64,000 nucleotides of DNA from Apostichopus japonicus (Eukaryota > Echinodermata > Holothuroidea > Aspidochirotida > Stichopodidae). Both the position numbers and the translations under genes were made by a program. Under the pieces are notes generated by a model that saw only the letters and a program-made list of their open reading frames with translations, made no database searches and was not told the DNA's origin. Positions 51,585 through 61,414 of this stretch are shown here, piece after piece. The stretch lies in NCBI RefSeq assembly GCF_037975245.1, contig NC_092583.1:3342764-3406763 (forward strand), read 5' to 3'. Within the stretch, counting starts at the first letter, position 1; each line of letters starts with the position of its first letter.

Positions 51585-54500
51585 ATGAAAATGACAACGA
51601 AGGGCGATATTTACAGGCTTGCTGCACTTTGTGAACAACAAGAGTTAGAGGTGATGGCATGTTTTCATTAACTGATAGGCATGTAGGCTTAGCCAAACTG
51701 AGGCCTAGCCTAAGCCTATATAGTATTAGTATTACTAGTGTTAGGCGTTAGTTACTATCAGTATCACATTTACTATTTAAGATACGTAGCGGATGATACT
51801 AGCTTAGTCTACTGGCAAGGCCTTACTAATTTTATAACGGTTGTGTAATAACAAATATTTCTACAGTAGAAATGGCAGAGGCCTAAACTGTCTATTTTAA
51901 CTTGTAAGCTACTAGTATAGTCAGTATTGCGAAGTTCGGCATACTGCGAAGTTCGGACACCCTAAGAAATACACGATTTCACCGTGGAAACCTACAGGAA
52001 GAGCCAAATTTCACCAAAAAGCACGAAGCTACAGTTATTTCTCTCCAAAATGACCCGTGTGCAAGAAATTACTAACATATTTGTCAATAAAATGACGAAG
52101 ATTTATGAAGTCTGTTATAATTACGGAAAGAGCAACTGCGCCACCAATTTTATCACCAGCGCCACACTGTGGGTTGCGTGTCCAAACTTCGCAATACTCT
52201 AGCAAAGAAATACCAGTTCCACAATCACGAAGAATCTTCTTGGAAAACAACGTGAAAACAGTTTGCAGGAAAGAAAGTTTGGCCGTGTATCGTACTATAA
52301 CACAATTCTCCCACCATATGAAGTATATTTTCTGGTGATTTATGCCAGAAGATTTAGTTTTGGGGTGTTTTTAGTCTTAAGTGTCCGAACTTCGAAGTCA
52401 CCATGCTACTAGTACCCTAGGCAAAGTAATCCTTACCAATTCATGTAGTATGCTCTGAACAAGTCTCAGTCATTGACTCATTCTTTATCATGTGTCCTGA
52501 TTACATATTAAGGTTAACTAGCCTACAGCAAAGCTATACCAATGTAAGATTAAATTGTGTGATTGTCAAAACAGTACTTCTGGACAAGTTGTGTTATTGT
52601 TATGTAGTGGTTTTTGCTGTTTGAAATTTTCAGGCACCAACTGGGATTCCGAGCCCTGACGTTTATGCAAAGCTCCTGACCATTTATCTGCTACAGAATG
52701 ACTTGTAAGTACTAAAGTAGAGTCTTAGTGTATTTCTTGAGGTATAGTTCTATAATTTCAAGTTTTCAGTGACTTATTGTAGGTAGGCAAGTTGCCTATG
52801 TTGTATGTTTTTAACCATGCATGTATGTATGTATGTATGTATGTATGTATGTATGTATGTATGTATGTATGTATGTATGTATGTATGTATGTATGTATGT
52901 ATGTATGTATGTATGTATGTATGTATGTTGTATGTATGTATGTATGTATGTATGTATGTATGTATGTATGTATGTATGTATGTATGTATGTATGTTGTAT
53001 GTATGTTGTATGTTTTTAACCTATGTTTAGCCTATGTTGTATGTTTTTAACCATGCATGTATGTATGTATGTATGTATGTATGTTGTATGTATGTATGTA
53101 TGTATGTTGTATGTATGTTGTATGTTGTATGTTTTTAACCTATGTTTAGCCTATGTTGTATGTTTTTAACCATGCATGTATGTATGTATGTATGTTGTAT
53201 GTATGTATGTATGTATGTATGTATGTATGTATGTATGTATGTATGTTGTATGTATGTTGTATGTTTTTAACCTATGTTTAGCCTATGTTGTATGTTTTTA
53301 ACCATGCATGTATGTATGTATGCATGTATGTATGTATGTATGTATGTATGTTGTATGTATGTTGTATGTTGTATGTTTTTAACCTATGTTTAGCCTATGT
53401 TGTATGTTTTTAACCATGCATGTATGTATGTATGTATGTATGTATGTATGTATGTATGTATGTATGTATGTATGTATGTTGTATGTATGTTGTATGTTTT
53501 TAACCTATGTTTAGCCTATGTTGTATGTTTTTAACCATGTATGTATGTATGTATGTATGTATGTTGTATGTATGTATGTATGTATGTATGTTGTATGTAT
53601 GTATGTATGTATGTATGTATGTATGTATGTATGTATGTATGTATGTATGTATGTATGTATGTATGTTGTATGTTTTTAACCTATGTTTAGCCTATGTTGT
53701 ATGTTTTTAACCATGCATGTATGTATGTATGTATGTATGTATGTATGTATGTATGTATGTATGTATGTATGTATGTATGTATGTATGTATGTATGTATGT
53801 ATGTTGTATGTATGTATGTATGTATGTATGTATGTATGTATGTATGTATGTATGTATGTATGTATGTATGTATGTATGTTGTATGTATGTTGTATGTTGT
53901 ATGTTTTTAACCTATGTTTAGCCTATGTTGTATGTTTTTAACCATGCATGTATGTATGTATGTATGTTGTATGTATGTATGTATGTATGTTGTATGTATG
54001 TTGTATGTTGTATGTTTTTAACCTATGTTTAGCCTATGTTGTATGTTTTTAACCATGCATGTATGTATGTATGTATGTATGTTGTATGTATGTATGTATG
54101 TATGTATGTATGTATGTATGTATGTATGTATGTATGTTGTATGTATGTTGTATGTTTTTAACCTATGTTTAGCCTATGTTGTATGTTTTTAACCATGCAT
54201 GTATGTATGTATGCATGTATGTATGTATGTATGTATGTTGTATGTATGTTGTATGTTGTATGTTTTTAACCTATGTTTAGCCTATGTTGTATGTTTTTAA
54301 CCATGCATGTATGTATGCATGTATGTATGTATGTATGTATGTATGTATGTATGTTGTATGTATGTTGTATGTTGTATGTTTTTAACCTATGTTTAGCCTA
54401 TGTTGTATGTTTTTAACCATGCATGTATGTATGTAACTACTGGATGAGTGCTAATATCTTCTTCCAGTTTCAATTGTATGCATCAACACAAACCCAATTG

Positions 54501-57128
54501 GTTTGTTAGAAATGTACTTTGGATTATTTGACATAGGGTCATAAAGTGATCAATGTAAGTACATTTAAATTTAGGTACGAAGTGCATGTATTTTGAACTT
54601 CAGAAAGGTAGATTTCAACCTTTCATTCACCTCATGGAAAATAGACTAATTAAAGTCACTGTGTTCTTTAGTAAGTCCTTTTTATGAATTCTGCAGTGTG
54701 AGCTTGTTGAATATCTTTTCATTTCAATATCCGTTGAAAAGTTTCTTGCTTTTTGTTTCCCTTTTAAAGGAATAATGCAAAATACCTTTGGAAGAGGATT
54801 CCAGCATCATCGAAGACCGTAAGTATTCTGGTGAAAAAATTTCGTGTTAGCTCTGGACTCAATCAAATAACCATCAGCGTGACCCATTTGATTCTGTAAC
54901 CGATTCCGATGAAGATTTGTAATCATAATATGATTGTGTAACACAAAGTGTTATGGGTGATTGACAATGTCAGGCAATTTGGATAAATTGACAGCTCTTA
55001 CCATTGAATGATGAGGTGAACACTCCAAATCGCTGCCATCTCAAATTGTGGGTGATGTTATTAAGAAAAAAAGGAAATTTTCACTTGTATATGTTATTGC
55101 TTCTAGGAATTGGAATGTGACCATGATCAGATGCAATAGAATCTAAAACTTTGTATTTTTGGGAAGAAAGTTACTTTGTACAAGGAAATGAACAACAGAA
55201 AAACCAACTGGGAAATTATAAACAGTGGAAAAGACCAAACAATATAAATCATGGCTTAAACGAGATCGTAACCCAGGAGGGTCACTAGTTCCAATCTTGT
55301 ACTAGCCATAAATTTTGTCGCATAACTTCCAATAACTTTAGTTTTTTGGTTTTGGTTTTGTTTCCAAAACCAGTCATGTAGTATTACTTAAATGTAAATG
55401 CATAAATGTTAGAACAAGTTTTCTCCAGCTGATGTTTGGACGTATCCACACTTGTACCAAGAATCACATCTGGAGAGCAAGTATGCAAGGAAGAGCCATT
55501 TCTGGATATTTACAGTGACGCTGTCGTCACAGTTTCGTCTAATGTGTTATACTTCAGCAAACACCTGCCCGCCGTATGAATTTAGTTAGTTTTGGTGCTT
55601 TGGCTCGGTATAACGTGGTACCATGACAGTAAACTTTGGCTTCATTTGTGTTGCTGCTGGCAGTTATTCTTTGTGAATCTATTGTGATAATGAAATGTTC
55701 TTTACATTGAATATTCACCCACTCAGCTTATTATGTCTACAGTATTTGATTTTATCGTTTTTTCTCCCCCCTCTTTTCCCAGGCCCATCCAGAACTGGGA
55801 CATATCTGGGACATAGGTCAGCATTTATGGAATCGGAACTTTGTGGCTGTGTATCCTCTTCTCTCTCAGGATTGGTCCGATGAAATCAAACCCCTGATGG
55901 ATATGCTAACAGGTACGATAGCTAACCTTTAACAGCATTTTTGTATATATATATGTATATATTTATTTTATGTCTGATACTTCTTATCTAGTCATTGCTT
56001 TGAATATTCTGTTAACCTAATCCTGTTTAACTTTTGGATTATCTTCATTACAAGCTATGTTAACTGTAAAGCCTGGTACCTTTTCACTTTTAATATGAAA
56101 ATAAAGTGGGAATTTTCAAAAGGATCAGCTTGCCCACATCCTCTCGCCGGATGTTACCGCCCTCAATAAGGTATCCTTCTCTCTTTTTCCTTCTCCGCAG
56201 AATCGATCAGACAGAGAATTTTTAGATTGATAGGCCAAGCCTACACATCAATCGCTGCCGATCAGTTTGCAGCCTACGCTGGCCTACAGGTGGATGAAGC
56301 CATACAAGGTAGCTCCGCCTCCAGTGTATCAGTAGTTTTTATCTATCTGAATATCTGTGATCTAGAGTTTTGAACTTTGCAGTTATAGTCATTGCTATCA
56401 CCAAACTAGCTCATAAATTTCCTCGTCAATTTTCATGTTCATAGTTAGCTCAAAGTGAATTTTGAAGGACGGCATTTAACATACGCTACTTCTTTATAAC
56501 ATTTAAGGATTGAATCCGTCTGTTGGTCCGGCATAGCGTCCATCAATTATGTTAGAAACATGAAATGCGATAAACATCTGTCCATTGTGGGTGTTGGGGA
56601 GGGGAACTGCACTCCTAGCCCTCCACCCCCCCAGGCTTCAGCCACTCTAACCAATTTGTGGTCAAACCAGATGACTATTACTTCTAGTATTCTATTGCTG
56701 CCCCGAACTGACACAAAATCAAAAGATGGAACGTAGCAATCTGCCCCCCAAAAGAGGTATGTTGCTAATGAACTTGTATTTATGAATGACTATATCCTTG
56801 TTTCTGTAGCCGTCGTCGCGGAAGGCTGGGAATATGACAATACCAATAAACTCATACTACCAAAGAGACCGGGTGAGTATCACTTCCATAATATAAAAAT
56901 ATATCTCGTTGGCTTTCTTGTCTCAGTCTCAGATAACACACAAGGCAATAGCCCCATCCATGTACCATTCTCGTCAACTCTTCGTAGTTTTGCGTCTCGG
57001 TTTACTTCAGGCTAAACATAAAAACATTTCGTGTTTGTCATTCAACAGTTGCTGCCAAAGCATCACCCATACCGAGTGAGAACCACATCGCCCAGCTCAC
57101 AGACTTTGTGACGTTTTTGGAAAGCTGA
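51585..57128 (+). CDS. COPS8: COP9 signalosome complex subunit 8, complete, 7 exons
   Basis: Exons: 51585-51650, 52634-52704, 54770-54818, 55783-55912, 56201-56308, 56810-56872, 57049-57128. Every junction is GT/AG and phases agree, giving 188 residues (human about 209; the difference is mainly a shorter N-terminus). Family-matching blocks are CEQQELE, LLTIYLLQNDLNNAKYLWKR, GHIWDIGQHLW, GQAYTSIAADQFAAY, GWEYD and the final QLTDFVTFLES. COPS8 is the smallest core subunit of the COP9 signalosome, which removes NEDD8 from cullins. It contributes a PCI fold (helical repeats plus winged helix) to the scaffold. Two ATGs, at 51585 and 51591, are possible starts; the first is used here. Introns 1 and 2 contain a MITE and a large ATGT satellite. 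Confidence 0.97.
51918..52404. mobile_element. 487-bp MITE in COPS8 intron 1 with 10-bp target duplication
   Basis: GCTACTAGTA occurs at 51908-51917 and again at 52405-52414. Between them the ends carry inverted GAAGTTCGG (left, twice, the second as GAAGTTCGGACAC) and GTGTCCGAACTTC (right). A further inverted copy (GTCCAAACTTCGCAATA) lies near 52180. A 9-10 bp duplication would fit a Mutator-like element, but the inverted repeats are short and imperfect, so the superfamily is uncertain. Confidence 0.65.
52812..54434. repeat. ATGT satellite with higher-order structure in COPS8 intron 2
   Basis: Long (ATGT)n runs are punctuated by a conserved spacer containing ACCTATGTTTAGCCTATG, then TTGTATGTTTTTAACCATGCATG. 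The AACCATG junction occurs 12 times, spaced about 110-240 bp. Sequence just before the array (about 52790) holds a single-copy version of the spacer end, the likely seed. Open frames of repeating Cys-Met-Tyr-Val here are artefacts of the tetranucleotide. Confidence 0.95.
55185..55320 (+). repeat. Second copy of the 18.9 kb repeat, in COPS8 intron 3
   Basis: CTGGGAAATTATAAACAGTGG, then AAAAGACCAAACAATATAAATCATGGCT, then AGTTCCAATCT in the B-box position, and TTTTGTCG. It is diverged but colinear with 18925-19070. Confidence 0.5.
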
Positions 57129-58430
57129 ACATTCGAGAACATCTGTCGCCTACATAGCTCAAAAATGTTCAGTAAGAATATGTGGACGAAGTTTCATTCG
57201 TTGCGCAGGTACTCCAATTGCTCGATACAGACCTAGAGTTCATTGTGGAAGCCAGCATTATTTCGTAAATGTGATTACCATGTCTGGTACCGTCACAGAT
57301 TCTTTTTCGTTCCATCTCGCTCGCTTTTGTATAAATGAGTATATGCAGACTAATTAACATGCACCAATGCGTCGCGTATAAACATTTAGGTCACCGTAGT
57401 ATCATGGACATCGACAGGTTTCAAAGGATATTCGATGGGTCCGTGGCTCCTGTTTGCTAGGCTCAGGATTGCATCATCTCCTCTGCGAGGGCAGCATGGA
57501 AGAACTCGTGGCAAGGAAGAAGAGCCAACCATGACATCAGCAACCATATTCCAGTGGCGTCAAAATGATAAATTTATGGGGAGGGGTGGTAGAGGGAAAG
57601 GGGGGGTTTTTGGTAGGTTGTGAACAGATGCCGAAGATTTCGGCTGGGTCATGACCTTAAAGAGGTTTGTAGACTGTTGGTGTACAGTAATGGAGGATAG
57701 CAAAAGGAGATTTAAACAACAACTACAAATGCAAGACAGTGAAAAACGGACGGAGATGATCTTAAAGATAGTGTTTGTCCCCCCCCCCCTTTCACACGCA
57801 TTTGTTTCTCTTAGGAAAAATTAAAAGTTTTTTTTTCATCAAGATGTAACATATAGTGAGAGATAAGAATGGGTGGTTTTCAAGTGAAAAACTAAAACAA
57901 GATTGAATCCTTCTACAATCACCTGGATAATTTGTCCTTGTCTGACCTGCTGTTTTCATCGTCTCAAGAAATGCCTGACAACATCCAAAAAATCCAGAAA
58001 CTTGGGGGAAAAGAAATATGCCTTATTCCGATGATGAACAGTGTTGAACAAAGGAGAGTAAAAATGAAACCCACAAATAGAGAGGTAGACATTTTAAAAC
58101 TGATCAGAAAGAATTCCAGTTGTTCTTCTGACAATCTGGACTCTTGTGAAAAGGATCAGTATAGTGAATTCTTCGACATTGATTCACTGTATTGTAGATG
58201 GTATTTTCTGGATGTGATACTAGTAATATTTATCTAATCTCATCCCAAACACTGTATTTATCTGGTGTAAGCTTTTAACAAGTCTACCAGGAAAGCAAAC
58301 CTGGTGGCTGTTTTATTAGTTGTTTGGGAACCACCAGGTTGTATTACTTTTCAATCTGATCCTTCATATATCTATCCTATATCAATTGACTGTTATTGAT
58401 TATTGTCATAATTAATAAAGAGCAAAGAAA
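57129..58430 (+). other. COPS8 3' region, probable 3'UTR
   Basis: No further homologous coding sequence follows the TGA stop. An AATAAA at about 58414-58419 is the first standard polyadenylation signal seen downstream, so the 3'UTR may run to about 58.43 kb. A C-homopolymer at 57778-57790 lies inside. A 101-codon open frame at 57932-58237 has no recognisable domain. The extent is inferred. Confidence 0.35.
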
Positions 58431-60952
58431 GAATATATCATTGGCTATAAATCAACGTAAAATGTTTCCGAGTATTTTTTGGAAGCGTCTCGAGTCTATA
58501 AGCCTTTTGTGGTACTGTAATGTATCCTCTCAGACAGAATTCCGTAGGGCAGGCAATATTTTCACCCGAGCTACTTTATGACTTTTCTAAAGCCATTTGC
58601 GCAATGTTCAGGAAGCGAGGTGATTTTTATTGTAATGAATAACCTACATCCGTACGAACATACTTAAGATTTGGGCCGCTAGATGTTTAAGCAAATAATA
58701 AATTGTGGATACATATGGCAGGCAGATTTGAAAATAGTTCTCTGATTCTCAAGATGCCTGGATATCTTCTGCTATTAAGCAGTAGCTAAGTCAGTGAGGA
58801 AGTAGGATACTTAAGGCATATTTCATTGTTTTAAAAAAATCACGATATAGATGATATTTAATTCACATTTTGCAAATTGTGAAATTTATGGGAATATTCC
58901 TGTAAACATAGTCGTGAAACAATTTTCAAATTTCTACCTAATTATAAAGCAACTGTTGACCGAAGACTGCAAACTCAACATAATCAGTAGGCATAGCAAG
59001 TAACAACAGGGCCCCTGTGTAACGATGGAAATGGGGCCGATAAAGGAAGGTCCACATCTACCCAAAGCCCAACCATGGTTAAGGTTGGGTGAGCATATTC
59101 AGTAGAATTTTCCACTTCCTGTCCCTCTCGCTGGTTTCTAGATTGAAAATGAAGCACAAAACAAGATGTTAGCTTTCCAGAATTTATATTGAACATAAAA
59201 CTTTCACAAATTTTGTTTTTAAAAATGTCTTTAACTGAGTAATACCAATTGCTTCATGGCTTCACCTGTTTGATATTCATCATAAAAAGATAAAGAAAGA
59301 AGAAGGTATTCTAGTTAAGTTAAATGAGATTAAACCTACATTAAGCTCATCTGCTTGTGCATAACTGTGTGTGTGATACCTTACACATCACCCCATCCCT
59401 TCCACCCATCCCTCCCACCCCATCCCTTCCACCCATCCCTCCCACCCTATCCCTTCCACCCCATCCCTCCATCATCTGCTCATCGTAATTCTTGGACATA
59501 AAAGAGTTAGGTGACTCGACGTCCCCAAATATCCGGGGACAGTCCCCGGACTTTGTGTGCCGCCCCGGATTAAAAGCGTCCCAGAGATGTCCCCCGATTC
59601 TGTGACAGGTTCCTGGAACATCCTTGAATTTGTAAAAGGCCTTGAATAATTTCATTCTTACCCGTTTTGGCCTCTAGTCCGTAGAGTTCGCTTAGAACCC
59701 CCTAGAGCTAAGCTGTGATTGTTTACACTTCTACGAATGGTTCACAGATGAAGGAAACCCGGATCGTGCCATAATGCAATAGCCTTGGTATTCACAAAGA
59801 GCATCATCTTGCACTCAGTAGTGACTAATAAACCTTCTAGTGACCTTCAATGAATTTTGTCTTTGGTTTGGTATCTTGGATAAAAATACTTGTTTCTGGA
59901 TGAGTTGTTTTAACTTTAACCTTGGCCATTTGAAAACATACTGTAGGACCACCAAAACAAGGAGAGACCATCAAAATGACTTCCTTATAAAGAGACAGTG
60001 TAGGTACTAACCCTTGAACATGGGGGTGGTGGTGGTGGTGGGGGGGAGGTCTGTGTGTGGGGGGTCAACATTGCATATCATGCCCCAGGATTTCTTGCCA
60101 AAATTTATGGTCACCTTACATTAGAGTAAACACTGCCAGGCATATTTCCCACTGTGGAGGAAATGAAGACAAAAGTAAAATGGTACCAACCCAAATATTG
60201 TCTCTCCTATTATTACCAGAGGTATTCTTAGTTTTACTAACAGTAAAATGGTACCAACGCAAATATTGTCCCTCCCTGACTATTATTACCAATAATAGTT
60301 GGAAGCCACCCGAAGTGAAAGTTGTAATCCATAATCCCTTGCAGGTTTCTCCCAACATATTTGGTCGCTTAAGCGTCATAAAAATAACTGCTGATTGTTA
60401 TTATTATTTACCAGAGGTATTCTTAGTTCTACTTAAATTCCTACTTGCCTGGGACCAACTAGTTGCCCTACATTACCTATATCATCATTTTTCTCCTGTT
60501 GTTGAGGCCATTCCTTACTGTTTGCTGCTCTATACTGTGCATAGACTGTACATAGACTACTTTACATAGACTCTATAGTTTACATAGACCCTATGTGAAC
60601 CTCAGACAGGCTTCTGTCAACCTCTTAACTGGTATGTAGCATTTAATTTACATTTAACTCTTAAAAATTGCCATCTTTATCCTGTTCTAGCCATAACTTC
60701 CTTTGCTCTTTTCAAGTTGTTTAATACTTTTTTTTTAACATAATTTTTTGAGTCTATATTCTGTTATATATCCATCACCTATTTTCCTCTTCCAAATCCT
60801 TTCCATACAGGTTTGTAACAAATGAAGAAGGTTGGGTTGTGATCAATGCTTACATAGTATACAAGGTCCTGTGCCTTCTGACTGAACCCCCTCCCCCCCC
60901 CACGCCCCCTTACAAACAAGTGACTACAGAGGGATTTGCCACTATTGTAACG
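58431..60952. other. No gene seen
   Basis: Holds the C-rich minisatellite at 59.4 kb, a GGT/GGTGGTGG stretch at 60022-60062 and a locally duplicated block at 60.17-60.44 kb. The 170-codon frame at 60057-60569 spans those duplications and is not gene-like. Confidence 0.5.
59389..59472. repeat. 27-bp C-rich minisatellite
   Basis: About three copies of CCCATCCCTTCCACCCATCC followed by CTCCCAC. It is followed at 59520-59600 by a GTCCCCGG-rich stretch of unknown nature. Confidence 0.8.
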
Positions 60953-61036
60953 GCTGGATATAAGCTCACTAGAGGGTAAAGCACAGGACTACTAGTTATC
61001 CTAAGAACTCTAATTCAAATCCTGTGCCAGCCGAAA
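60953..61036 (+). repeat. Degenerate tRNA-like SINE head
   Basis: GGCTGG at the start pairs with CCAGCC at the end. AAGCTCACTAGAGGGTAAAGC resembles an A box, and TAATTCAAATCC a weakened B box. An AGGA/TCCT stem lies in the anticodon position. It is too divergent for a functional tRNA. Confidence 0.5.
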
Positions 61037-61041
61037 AGTGC

Positions 61042-61414
61042 TTAAAGGGTGTGAAGACTCGCGCAAAAAGAAACGTCTCATGCCGGTAATCTGACCTATT
61101 TTCGAATGAGGTGTAACAGAAGTGTTAGACACCACCATCGATCCCAGAAAATACGCACACAGCTTGCTACCTTCGGTAATTAGACACTAGTGTACAGTCA
61201 GTACATACAGCTGCAGTCAATACCCACAGCACAGTGTACAAACGAAACAGCGATGGACATCTCAGCTCCAGCTAAAGATAACAAGGTATCATGTTTCATT
61301 ACTGTACTGTCTGCATTTTGTAGCGACACAAACAAAACGTCACTTGCAAGCAACGGAAATTTAACTTTTTCAGATAGCCGCACACGGTTTGGGGCGAGTC
61401 TTCAATGCATTTAA
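61042..61414 (+). mobile_element. TTAA MITE family, copy C, with intact TTAA flanks
   Basis: TTAA at 61042-61045 and 61411-61414 brackets an element with inverted ends AGGGTGTGAAGACTCGC and GGCGAGTCTTCAATGCAT. TTAA duplication is characteristic of piggyBac-type insertion, hence the tentative class. It lies just downstream of a tRNA-like SINE head. Confidence 0.85.

Noticed and set aside
51585-51600. MPND first exon as the antisense ATGGGTACAGAT before a GTGAGT donor
   Set aside because: The donor is good, but its phase (0) does not match the phase-1 requirement of the microexon at 51016, and it would overlap the COPS8 start.
52792-53941. Several overlapping plus-strand frames encoding repeated Cys-Met-Tyr-Val
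   Set aside because: They are translations of the ATGT tetranucleotide array in COPS8 intron 2, open in all three frames for trivial reasons.
57932-58237. 101-codon plus-strand open frame downstream of COPS8
   Set aside because: Composition is plausible, but it sits in the probable COPS8 3'UTR with no homology recognised. Transcript data would be needed to reconsider it.
59520-59610. GTCCCCGG-rich stretch resembling a repeated motif or palindrome
   Set aside because: Short complementary TCCCC/GGGGA words exist, but no defined element ends or duplications could be found.
60057-60569. 170-codon plus-strand open frame
   Set aside because: It starts on a non-ATG codon in G-rich DNA, and its internal repeats come from local DNA duplication. 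No domain is recognised.
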